In this document: positions 44,537 to 53,000 of the stretch, piece by piece
Layout of the letters: the number at the start of each line of letters is the position of its first letter
How positions within the stretch are numbered: the stretch's first letter is position 1
The notes under the pieces: generated by a model
What the model was told of the DNA's origin: nothing
The model's input: the letters and a program-made list of their open reading frames with translations, nothing else
Databases searched by the model: none
Program-made: the position numbers and the translations under genes
Source of the DNA: Thermosporothrix hazakensis
GTDB lineage: Bacteria > Chloroflexota > Ktedonobacteria > Ktedonobacterales > Ktedonobacteraceae
Length of the DNA stretch: 64,000 bases
Assembly (NCBI RefSeq): GCF_003253565.1
Contig: NZ_QKUF01000003.1
Coordinates: forward strand, 265,074 to 329,073
Direction: 5' to 3'

Positions 44537-45685
44537 TTATGGATTGCTCTGTTGTTGTCCGGCTGCGAAAATACGAAGCATTCGCGCTGTGGCATCCGCT
44601 GCGAGCGTGGCCGCATTTCGCATTGATTGTTCCAGTGTCATGGGTCCCGTCGGCAAGACGGTGATCCCATCGAGGCCATGAGCGTAGAGGGTATGATAAT
44701 CCTCGCCCAGTCCTCCCGCTACAACAAAAACAGGGACATGGTACTTTTTTGCTGCTCGGGCAACGGCACTGACGCTTTTCCCATATGCTGTTTGTCCATC
44801 AAGACGGCCTTCAGCGGTAATCAGGAGATGAGCTGTGCTGACCTGCTGTTCCAGTTGTACGGCTTCAAGAACAATCGCAGCGCCTGGGCGGCTGGTTGCA
44901 TGAAGAAATGCAAAAAGACCGGCTCCTAGTCCTCCTGCTGCGCCTGCGCCGGGGATATCAGCGACCGCACAATGAAGATCGCGCTCGATAACGCGGGCAT
45001 AATTGGCAAGGGCTGCGTCGAGTTGGGTGACCATCTCAGGGGTTGCTCCTTTTTGCGGCCCATAGACTGCAGAAGCGCCGGTCGGCCCACAAAGCGGGTT
45101 GGTAACATCGCAGGCAACCTCAAATGTACATTCTTGCAGCCGTGTATCGAAGTGTTCAAGCGAAATATGGGCAAGCCTGGCGAGGGCTGCCCCTCCTCGT
45201 TCCAGCTCGTGGCCCCCGGTATCGGTCAGTGATGCTCCTAACGCTTGCGCCATACCCGCGCCTCCGTCGTTGGTTGCACTCCCCCCAACCCCGATGATGA
45301 AATGACGACAGCCATGATCGAGAGCGGCTCGGATCAGCTCGCCCACGCCATATGTGGTGGTAATGCGCGGGTCGCGTTTCTCAGGGGGAACGAGCGGGAG
45401 CCCGGAACTGGCGGCCATCTCGATAACCGCTGTGGTGCCGTCTCCCAGAATGCCATAGAATGCCTGTACAGGTGTATTGAGTGGCCCGGTAACGGTATGA
45501 TAGTGGAGACTTCCATGCGTTGCATCTACCAGAGCTTGCACGGTGCCTTCGCCACCATCGGCGATCGGAATCACCTGAATATCAGCGTCCGGGTATACCA
45601 TACGTGCTCCCTCGGCAATAGCCTGACCAACCTCGGTCGCGGTGAGACTGCCCTTGAGTGCTTGCGGAGCGATAAGGATGCGCAT
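44537..45685 (-). CDS. glxK: Glycerate kinase (GlxK/GarK type)
   Basis: A 382-residue class II glycerate kinase that phosphorylates glycerate, feeding it to glycolysis. The N-terminal APQALKGSLTATEVGQAIAEGA, IADGGEGTVQALV, GVGGSATNDGGAGMAQALGA and ACDVTNPLCGPTGASAVYGPQKGA are hallmarks. The second lobe has TAEGRLDGQTAYGKSVSAVAR and FVVAGGLG. Length is standard. GGGAGAGA lies six bases before the ATG, and an extended -10 (TGATATAAT) lies 49-57 bases upstream. It is monocistronic and divergent from the CtaG-like gene. Whether the product is 2- or 3-phosphoglycerate is not shown by the sequence. Confidence 0.95.
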   Translation of the reverse strand: MRILIAPQALKGSLTATEVGQAIAEGARMVYPDADIQVIPIADGGEGTVQALVDATHGSLHYHTVTGPLNTPVQAFYGILGDGTTAVIEMAASSGLPLVPPEKRDPRITTTYGVGELIRAALDHGCRHFIIGVGGSATNDGGAGMAQALGASLTDTGGHELERGGAALARLAHISLEHFDTRLQECTFEVACDVTNPLCGPTGASAVYGPQKGATPEMVTQLDAALANYARVIERDLHCAVADIPGAGAAGGLGAGLFAFLHATSRPGAAIVLEAVQLEQQVSTAHLLITAEGRLDGQTAYGKSVSAVARAAKKYHVPVFVVAGGLGEDYHTLYAHGLDGITVLPTGPMTLEQSMRNAATLAADATARMLRIFAAGQQQSNP

Positions 45686-45733
45686 TACATCTCTCCCTGC
45701 CTTTCTGCATATAAAAGAGTGCTGGTCTTCGGT

Positions 45734-45742
45734 ATTATATCA
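45734..45742 (-). promoter_or_regulatory. Extended -10 promoter for glycerate kinase
   Basis: On the minus strand TGATATAAT is a perfect extended -10, about 49 bases before the start codon; no clear -35 is seen. Confidence 0.55.
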
Positions 45743-45770
45743 TGCAGAAATGCGCTCCTCGTTTCGTGAT

Positions 45771-45799
45771 TTGCAAGTTCGAGAAGATTCCATTATAGT
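45771..45799 (+). promoter_or_regulatory. Sigma-A type promoter for the CtaG-like gene
   Basis: TTGCAA (45771-45776), a 17-base spacer and TATAGT (45794-45799). The start would be near 45806, about 44 bases before the GTG start, so a GTG at 45805 is ruled out as start codon. Confidence 0.7.
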
Positions 45800-45849
45800 T
45801 AGCTGTGAAGATAAATCGTATCAGTCTTTTATTTGCGGAGTTATCAAAC

Positions 45850-46710
45850 GTGGGCGAACAAACAATGCGCTGGTCGTGGAGTCCGGCTGCACTGATCACG
45901 CTTGTATTGCTGGCGGTGCTCTATGGCTGGACTGTATGGAGCGCGTGGAAACAGGATATAAAGGATGAGCGCGGTGAGAAACCGCTGCAATGGTATCATC
46001 TGGCGGCTTTTGGTGTCGCGCTGGTTCTGGCTTTTCTTATCTTCTTCTCGCCTGTAAACGCAGGTGGGCAGCAGTATTTTGTCCTGCATGCTGTGCAGCT
46101 CGTGGGGTTGACGACGGTATGTGTGCCGCTGATGATGTTTGCCTGGCCTGTTGCGGTTTCTCGGCGATTGCTTGGTTTGCCGGGGATTCGAGATATCCTT
46201 GAGATGTTGTCAGTGCCCTTGTTGAGCTCGCTGGCCTTCAACTTTGCCTTTATCATCTGGCATATTCCGGTCTTGTATGCGCAGGTGGTTAAAGATACCA
46301 ATCTCTATCATCTACAGTTGCTCTGTATTTTTGTGCTGGCCTTCCTGAGTTGGGGACCGTTATGTGCTGCGTGGAGAGGAACGCGCCATATGCGTTACCC
46401 GACGCAGATGCTCTATACGTTTCTGGATGGGCAGCCGATGGACTGGCTGGCCTTTGCGCTGCTGATTACCACGTCCCCGCTCTATTCCTCATATCTCTTC
46501 CCCTCATTGCTTGGCATACCAAATTTTTCAGATCAGGCGGCGGGTGCGCTGGTCCTGCTGTGCCCGGGAATCGTTGATCTGGTTATTCTATCGGTTATCT
46601 TCTTCCGTTGGATGATGCAGATTGAGCAGCGGACACGGGCAAAGGATCAGGAGCGCGTGCAAGAGGAAGAGGAGTACGAGATAGAGTACGAGGTGATTGA
46701 AAAACAGTAG
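45850..46710 (+). CDS. ctaG: CtaG-like cytochrome c oxidase assembly protein
   Basis: A 286-residue membrane protein of the caa3-type CtaG family, involved in copper delivery or assembly of cytochrome c oxidase. Seven hydrophobic segments are visible. Conserved points are HAVQLVGLTTVCVPLMM, NFAFIIWHIPVLYAQVVKD and the pair of His-containing helices (YHLQLLCIFVLAFLSWGPL). The C-terminus is strongly acidic (EEEEYEIEYEVIEKQ). The start is taken as GTG 45850 with GGAG nine bases before it; an ATG follows five codons later. No oxidase subunit genes lie next to it. Confidence 0.9.
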   Translation: MGEQTMRWSWSPAALITLVLLAVLYGWTVWSAWKQDIKDERGEKPLQWYHLAAFGVALVLAFLIFFSPVNAGGQQYFVLHAVQLVGLTTVCVPLMMFAWPVAVSRRLLGLPGIRDILEMLSVPLLSSLAFNFAFIIWHIPVLYAQVVKDTNLYHLQLLCIFVLAFLSWGPLCAAWRGTRHMRYPTQMLYTFLDGQPMDWLAFALLITTSPLYSSYLFPSLLGIPNFSDQAAGALVLLCPGIVDLVILSVIFFRWMMQIEQRTRAKDQERVQEEEEYEIEYEVIEKQ

Positions 46711-46729
46711 TTCAGGAGGCGCTCAGGTC

Positions 46730-47353
46730 TTACCAGTGGCAGGAGAGCTGAAGCGCCGCCTGTAATCGTCGTTCATACTCTTTTCGTGGAATCTCGGTAA
46801 CTCCCAGCGATTGCAGGTGTGGTGTCAGGAACTGGGTATCATGGAGTACAAAGCCTTGTCGTTTGAGATGTTCTACCAACGCAACCAGACAGACTTTTGA
46901 TGCATCAGTCGCATGGGAGAACATGCTTTCGCCCATGAACGCGCCTCCTAGCGTGACACCGTAGAGGCCACCGACCAGCGTACCATCTTTCCATGCTTCG
47001 ACACTATGTGCCAGCCCGAGCCGATGCAGCAGCGTATAGGTTTGGATAAAGGCTTCGTTAATCCATGTTTCCTCGCGCATCGCACAGCAACGCATGACCT
47101 GCGTGAAGGCGGTATCACTTCGAATCTCATAAATTCCCTTGCGAATTGTGGCGCGTAGAGAGCGCGAAACATGCAGGTTCTCATGCTCAAGAATGGCTCT
47201 TGGGTCGGGTGCGTACCACTGAATCCGGCCATCTTCGTCGGGCATCGGGAAGATACCCTGCGCATACGCGGCGATGGTCAGTTGTGGATCAAGTGGTTCT
47301 GGTTGAAGGTGTGTCTTTCGGTCCATGAAATGGCTGTGTATATCCTTTACCAA
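46730..47353 (-). CDS. aat: Leucyl/phenylalanyl-tRNA-protein transferase
   Basis: A 207-residue enzyme of the N-end rule that transfers Leu or Phe from tRNA to proteins with N-terminal Arg or Lys, marking them for ClpAP/ClpS degradation. Family motifs are AYAQGIFPMPDEDGRIQWYAPDPRAIL, HVSRSLRATIRKG, HSVEAWKDGTLVGGLYGVTLGGAFMGESMFS and HDTQFLTPHLQSLG. The start is a TTG with AAGGAGG seven bases upstream; an ATG ten codons later has no such site. A promoter lies just upstream at 47371-47400. Confidence 0.95.
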   Translation of the reverse strand: MVKDIHSHFMDRKTHLQPEPLDPQLTIAAYAQGIFPMPDEDGRIQWYAPDPRAILEHENLHVSRSLRATIRKGIYEIRSDTAFTQVMRCCAMREETWINEAFIQTYTLLHRLGLAHSVEAWKDGTLVGGLYGVTLGGAFMGESMFSHATDASKVCLVALVEHLKRQGFVLHDTQFLTPHLQSLGVTEIPRKEYERRLQAALQLSCHW

Positions 47354-47370
47354 TCTTTTTCCTCCTTCTC

Positions 47371-47400
47371 ATAGTATCATCATAGAGTGATGAGGGACAA
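47371..47400 (-). promoter_or_regulatory. Sigma-A type promoter for aat
   Basis: On the minus strand TTGTCC, an 18-base spacer and TACTAT, ending about 18 bases before the TTG start codon. Confidence 0.55.
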
Positions 47401-47463
47401 GCAACGTAGCCCTGTCGCTGTACGTACTAGTGTTATAGCTTGCATGTTTTACGAGGGAGATGT

Positions 47464-47829
47464 ATGCAATATAGTTCACCTGCTTCGGGTTTGACCATTC
47501 ATAACTTTATTACAACCGCATTTGAACTGCCCGGCTATCGCATTGTGAGAAATCATGGTGTTGTTCGAGGCATTATTGTGCGTTCGCGTAGTGTGGCGGG
47601 CCAGATTGGGGCCTCGTTTCAGCAGTTGTTCGGTGGTAATATCTCTCTCTATACTGAGTTGTGTGAGGGAGCCCGGAACGACGCCTATGAACTGATGATT
47701 CAGCATGCACAGGAAGCCGGTGCAAACGCAATTATAGGCATGCGCTATGACGCGACTGAGCTGGCTGAAGGTGTCACTGAAGTATTGTGTTATGGAACAG
47801 CGGTAACGGTGGTACCGTTAGATCAGTAA
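47464..47829 (+). CDS. YbjQ family (UPF0145) heavy-metal-binding domain protein
   Basis: A 121-residue YbjQ/UPF0145 protein. Motifs are [25 protein letters not shown], the [23 protein letters not shown] helix and [15 protein letters not shown], ending in a beta-strand ALCYGTAV-like segment ([12 protein letters not shown]). The family assembles into beta-barrel pentamers; its function is not settled. ATG 47464 has GAGGGAG five bases before it. A strong terminator follows. Confidence 0.93.
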   Translation: MQYSSPASGLTIHNFITTAFELPGYRIVRNHGVVRGIIVRSRSVAGQIGASFQQLFGGNISLYTELCEGARNDAYELMIQHAQEAGANAIIGMRYDATELAEGVTEVLCYGTAVTVVPLDQ

Positions 47830-47840
47830 GAAATGCGTAT

Positions 47841-47872
47841 GGTGAGCCTGTTAAGGGCTCACCGTTTTTTTT
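47841..47872 (+). terminator. Terminator of the YbjQ family gene
   Basis: GGTGAGCC (47841-47848) and GGCTCACC (47856-47863) form a perfect eight-base stem, followed by eight T. It just reaches the stop codon of the convergent flippase gene. Confidence 0.92.
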
Positions 47873-49655
47873 ATGCCTGTTTCTCTTGTGTCGTGCGAGT
47901 GAAGGGACGTAGATACCGAACCAGTGCGGGCTTCGCGCTCTGAATCGTCTCCAGATCCGCTTTTTCGAGCGGCTTGAGCCAGAGCAACAGGCCTGCACAG
48001 AGCAGGATAAAGATACTTCCAGTGGCAGCCAGATACCCGAGCAGTAGAAAGCGATCAGTTGGTTGCCAGAGAATCACCCAGAGAATGCTTGGAATCGCTG
48101 CCAGCGCCAGCGCCAGCAGGAAGCGCAGGGTAAAGCCAACAGGGTATTTCTGCGGCAGCTTCCGCCAGAGGAAAAGCAGCATCAATGAACCTGTGACAAT
48201 ACGGCCCATGCCATCTGCGATCAGAGCTCCTGCTGCTCCCAGCTTGAAATAACCGATGCACAGAACGCCGGTGAGGATGACTACGCCCAATCCCACCCAC
48301 TGGCTGATCATGGCCAGAGACGACCTGTTGACAACGTAGAGCGTTGGCTGGTGAATATAAGTGCCCAGCACACGCATGATCAGATTGAAAAAGACGAAGA
48401 CCGCCAGCAGCCCACCAACCGGACCAAAGCTGTCGGGGTAGAGCGCATGGGCAATACTTGGCGCGTTGAAAAGGCAGAAGACCAGTCCCGGAGCAGCCAG
48501 CAGTGTCTCGATTTTGATGAGTGTCTGCCATGTGCGCGAGAGGCGTTGATAGTTCTGGCCAATAAATGCGGCGGCCAGCGCTGCCCCGGCGACCCCCCCA
48601 AAGCCCGACACCAGCAAGAGATTCGCAGCATCTGCAAGCTGGAACGCCAGATTAAAGTAACCGATCTCTGTTAATGAGACAGCATAAACACTCAATAAAG
48701 TAATCGCGACCTGTTTTAACAGTGCTCCTGAAACAAGGTTTGTTAGCCATGCATTGAAGCCCAGTTTGAGTAGCGGAAGCAGCGGTTGATGGTACTGGGC
48801 GCCCCGTGAGAAGAGGAACGGCGCGAGGAAGAGGAAAAAGGCCATCATCTGAGTTACGGAGGTCAGAGCAAGTATCCAGAGCACGCCTTCGACTGCCCAA
48901 CCAAGCTGTAGCACAATATAGCCAGAAGCAAGAATAGCCGCTTGCGTCAGGCTCCCGATAAAAAAGACAAGGCGCATGCGCATGAGTCCGGTGCAGAGTG
49001 CTGTTAACAGGCTTGCGACACTGCTACTGATGACGTAGATGGTAATCGGTAACAGATGTGCCTCTAACTCCGGGTTCTTAAGATCGCGGGCGGCTCCCTG
49101 CAGAGGCGGGATCGTTGCGAAAAGGTCTGCGAGTAGGTGTAGCCCAAAGAGCATGATGAGCGCGGTCAGGACAAGGACCCCCACACGCAGGAGCAGAAGG
49201 CGGCGAATCAGATGTGCCGCTGCTGCTTTCCCATGATCGGCAAAGACGCGCGGAATAAAGGTATAGGTCGCATCTTCAAAACCAAACGCGATAATATATA
49301 GGATCGTATTATATGCGGTTACCGCGACAGCATAGGCTCCGTACTGCTGATCGGAAAGCCCGTGTGTCAGAATCAGTACCAGCACGAACATGGAGATATA
49401 GACCCATAGCCCGTATGCCTGATTGAAGAGATAGCTTTTCGGGGTCTTCTTCAGAAGATTGGTAGCTTCGGTATCATTTTCCAATGGGATGGCTGTTGTG
49501 ATATGTGGTTCTGTGGTTGGTATGCTACCCGGTGTCTCGTTAACCGCGGGGGCAATAATGGGCTGTACGCCAGTAATTGCTTGCTGGCGCGGTTGGGTCT
49601 CTCTTGATTGATCTGCACGCAAAAGGCGTAAAGGACGAAATGGCTCTTTACCCAT
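47871..49655 (-). CDS. MOP-superfamily flippase (Wzx/MurJ-like polysaccharide transporter)
   Basis: A 594-residue membrane protein with about 14 hydrophobic segments, of the polysaccharide-biosynthesis/oligosaccharide flippase type. A soluble N-terminus of about 70 residues with many Pro and Thr precedes the first helix (GLWVYISMFVLVLILTHGLSDQQYGAYAVAV, the family's typical opening). A Gly-rich helix (VSGFGGVAGAALAAAFIGQNYQRLSRTW) is near the middle. It should flip lipid-linked sugars across the membrane. The ATG has no good ribosome binding site, so the true start could differ by some codons. No sugar-biosynthesis genes surround it. Confidence 0.85.
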   Translation of the reverse strand: MGKEPFRPLRLLRADQSRETQPRQQAITGVQPIIAPAVNETPGSIPTTEPHITTAIPLENDTEATNLLKKTPKSYLFNQAYGLWVYISMFVLVLILTHGLSDQQYGAYAVAVTAYNTILYIIAFGFEDATYTFIPRVFADHGKAAAAHLIRRLLLLRVGVLVLTALIMLFGLHLLADLFATIPPLQGAARDLKNPELEAHLLPITIYVISSSVASLLTALCTGLMRMRLVFFIGSLTQAAILASGYIVLQLGWAVEGVLWILALTSVTQMMAFFLFLAPFLFSRGAQYHQPLLPLLKLGFNAWLTNLVSGALLKQVAITLLSVYAVSLTEIGYFNLAFQLADAANLLLVSGFGGVAGAALAAAFIGQNYQRLSRTWQTLIKIETLLAAPGLVFCLFNAPSIAHALYPDSFGPVGGLLAVFVFFNLIMRVLGTYIHQPTLYVVNRSSLAMISQWVGLGVVILTGVLCIGYFKLGAAGALIADGMGRIVTGSLMLLFLWRKLPQKYPVGFTLRFLLALALAAIPSILWVILWQPTDRFLLLGYLAATGSIFILLCAGLLLWLKPLEKADLETIQSAKPALVRYLRPFTRTTQEKQA

Positions 49656-50041
49656 AGGGATATTGTAACGTGAATCATGGTGAAAATAAAACTTTTACCA
49701 ACCAAGCCAGCCAATACCTCCTATTGGAGCACAACATTCCGAAAAAAATCTGATGTATCGCCGGCATTGAAGAACAGAGAAAAAGGAGAATCAATCAGTA
49801 CCGGGTATTCGTTAAGCGGGCCTGCCAGGCAGCAGTGTACTGCGTAACAAGCCCCCTGGTACTAGAGAGGGAAGGTCAGACATTGACGTGAGCAGTGTAT
49901 ATGGTAGCATACAGGTGTTTCTCCCATTGAGAGGCAAGAGCGTCAGATGCAGAGATGCCAGAAACGCCGCTTTTCAGTGTGTTTCTGAATGAAGCGTGTT
50001 ATACTGTTTTCACCATATCCCGGAAAGGTATCAAGGAAGCA
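49656..50041. other. Divergent intergenic region upstream of the NACHT-HEAT gene
   Basis: Contains a likely plus-strand promoter (49883-49910). The reading frame of the NACHT gene is open from an ATG at 49955, but without a ribosome binding site. No other gene is seen. Confidence 0.45.
49883..49910 (+). promoter_or_regulatory. Possible promoter for the NACHT-HEAT gene
   Basis: TTGACG, a 16-base spacer and TAGCAT, about 130 bases before the start codon at 50042. Confidence 0.45.
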
Positions 50042-53000
50042 ATGCTACAGGAGCAACAACCGCGAAGGAACACGGATGAGAGAGTACAACAGCTTTTGAC
50101 CATAGGAACAACACGCCCGATGTGGCTGCTGCCCCTTCTGATGAGTGTAATTGTGGCTGCTGTAGTAGCCATACCACTCTATCTCTTCATTGGTTTTGTT
50201 GTGTTAAGGGCAGCGAGCTTTGCAGCACTCATAAAGATTCCCTGGTTGCTGATTGGTGTGGGATTGCTGTTCCTGGTGGTTGCTTTGCTTGTATTCTTTG
50301 GAAGAAAGCCTCTGGCTCTTCTGCTCTATTTGCGGAAGGTCAATAAAGAACAGAAGGAATCTCGGGCTCTCTATACTCCTCTCAAGGCACTGACTAATAT
50401 TCATCGTACCGCTGAGGGCCAGGGCAAAGTGGAAGAACATATTTCTTTACTGGATCTGAGCAGAGAACAACGTATACATCGTCTGATCCTCGGCGTTCCC
50501 GGAGCAGGAAAGACAATGGCACTCCGTGTCTATCAATATGAAGCCGCTCAAAACCCGCTCTCCGTGGTCCTGCATCGGGGCCGGATTCCTATCTTTGTGC
50601 CCATGAAAAACTATGGCCTGTTTCTGGAACAACAGGAAGAAGAGCAGGAAACGAGCCTCCTGGACTATCTGGTCGAGAGCGATCTTCCCGGGATTCGGAC
50701 TCTTGCCCCATATCTGCGAGAACTGGCGCGAAGTGGACGGCTGCTGTTACTGTGTGATGGCCTCAATGAGCTTGATCGGAACTATCAATCTGCTGTCAGC
50801 CGGGAACTGGCCGGTTGGATGCGTGAGACCGGAAACTGCATTGTGATGACATGTCGCGAAATTGATTACAAGGGACAGAGCGAGTTCAAATTGCTGGTCG
50901 AGAGCGGTCAGGCCGAACTGGCAACGATTCATCCATTGCAGCCCGAACAGGTACGTGAGTTCGTCGAGCGCTATGTCAAAACACAATCTGAATGGCACCA
51001 TTCTGATGATGAGATTATGGAGGTTATTGACCGTAGCCGTTTGCGCTATCATTGCACGAATCCGATGATGCTTGTCACGCTGATGGAGATTATTGACCAG
51101 ATCGGGGTGGAACGCGGCAAGCAGGTAGACACCCGAGGGCGGCTTTTGCGCGAGTGGGTGCGACAGGTGATCGTGAAGGAGCAGAGACGCTGGCAGCACA
51201 ACGCTCCAGATGAGCAGAAGTTTATTCAGATGCTGGCGATCATTGCCTGTGCAGCCCGGTGTGACCACAATCGGAATGCGTTGCAGCTTGGTGTCTCGGT
51301 TGGGAATGGCCGGGGCATCAGTATGACCCAGAGCGCCGACGAACTGGTTTTCTGGCTGGCAGATCACCCACCTCATGGGCCATTTGAGCCTGATAACGAG
51401 ACGTTCGAGAGCCTGGATCGCGATGAGGTTGAGCTATGTCTTCGCTTTGCGACCTCCGCGAATCTGCTGGATATCAGTCAAAAGGGTATTCTGAGCTTCC
51501 GGCATGAGCTCATTGCTGAGTACTTTGTTGCTGAGTATTTCTGTATGGCCACGGATGAACGCCGGATCGCGCATGCACAGTTGCGCGAAGATCTCCTGAA
51601 AGACCTGAGCCTCTGGAGCGAGCCGGTTGCTATCTGGGCAGGCCTGCTGAAAGATCCGCTGGTGCTTGCTGAGTGCTTTGCGGCAGCAGGTTTGAAGAAC
51701 GTACGCTATATCTATCAGGGGCTGGTCCTGGCGCTTGTCTGTGTTGGAGTACTCTGGACACCGCCACAGGCCGAAAACAGACGCCCTGTACATCTGACAA
51801 CGAGCATTGAAAATGCCCTGGTGACGGTTGTCAGGAATAAGAACAGTCGTGAAGCGGTGGCTGGCATCCTGAAGCGCTGTGTTGAGGAGGGGGGAGATGA
51901 GGTCTATCGTTCCCTGTTGCCCTTGATCTCCTATGAGGGCATCGATGAACTGCTTGTCCTGCTTGATAGAAATCTTGTCCCCGATCTGCTGTTCACCTAT
52001 CTCCTTGATATGGTCGATAGTAGCCCCAGGGAAATGGTTCTCAGGATTGCGCGTGTGTTGGGGCGCTTTGGCTCTATTGTGGTGGAGCGGGCGATCCGCC
52101 TTGCAGATCCCGGGAATAAGACGCTGTTGCGCGAGGCTGCCGCTGATATTCTGGGAAGAACGCGTGATCCTCATGCTGTCGAGCCGCTGATTCAGTTGTT
52201 GTACGATACAGAGATTCAGGTTGTGAATCGGGCTGCGAACGGACTGCTTCGGCTCGGTCATGATCTCTCGCTCTCCCGTCTGATCGCGGTCATCGAAAAT
52301 ACTGCGCTTCCTTCTGACCGACAGATAGCACCCGAGATCCATGCCCTGGCGCACGAGGCGGTCTTAAAGATTCTAGAACGTTACCTGATGGAGCAGAATG
52401 TCTACAAGCAGTTGACGCGTCGCCAGTATCTTCAGGTTTTAGAGTGTATCTTTAGAGTGTTGACCGCGCCTTATGAGAAGGAGCACAAGGTCCAGACGCT
52501 GGCCTGTGCAATTCTGATCCGCCTGGGGCGCGATACGCAGGGGGTGGGAGCACGCGATAATCGTTGGGAGAAGGTGCTAGAAGCTGCGGTTGATGGGCTG
52601 CTTCAGTCCGAGGTGGGGCAGAAAGATCAGGTACTGATGCACCACTCACAGTACATTTTGCAGCATCTTGGCTCGCTGGCAACACCCCATCTCCTGAAGC
52701 GCCTGAAAAATGCGACGGAACAGGAACGTATCCGTATCGTTGAGGTGCTGAAAGCAGTCAGAGATCAACGTGCGTTAACCACTCTGTTGCGCCTCGTCGC
52801 CGATCCGTCATGGCAGGTCTATACAGCGGTTGAAGAGGCCTTATGTGCTTATGCGCCGGAGAGCATCCCGGGCGTGCTTGATATCGTATTGCGTCATCAG
52901 CGAGAGGATATTGCGCAACGAGCGATCCGGATTCTGGTTATGATTGGGGAACCGGTTGTGACACCAATCATTGATATCCTCTTTAATATTGTGCCGGGAC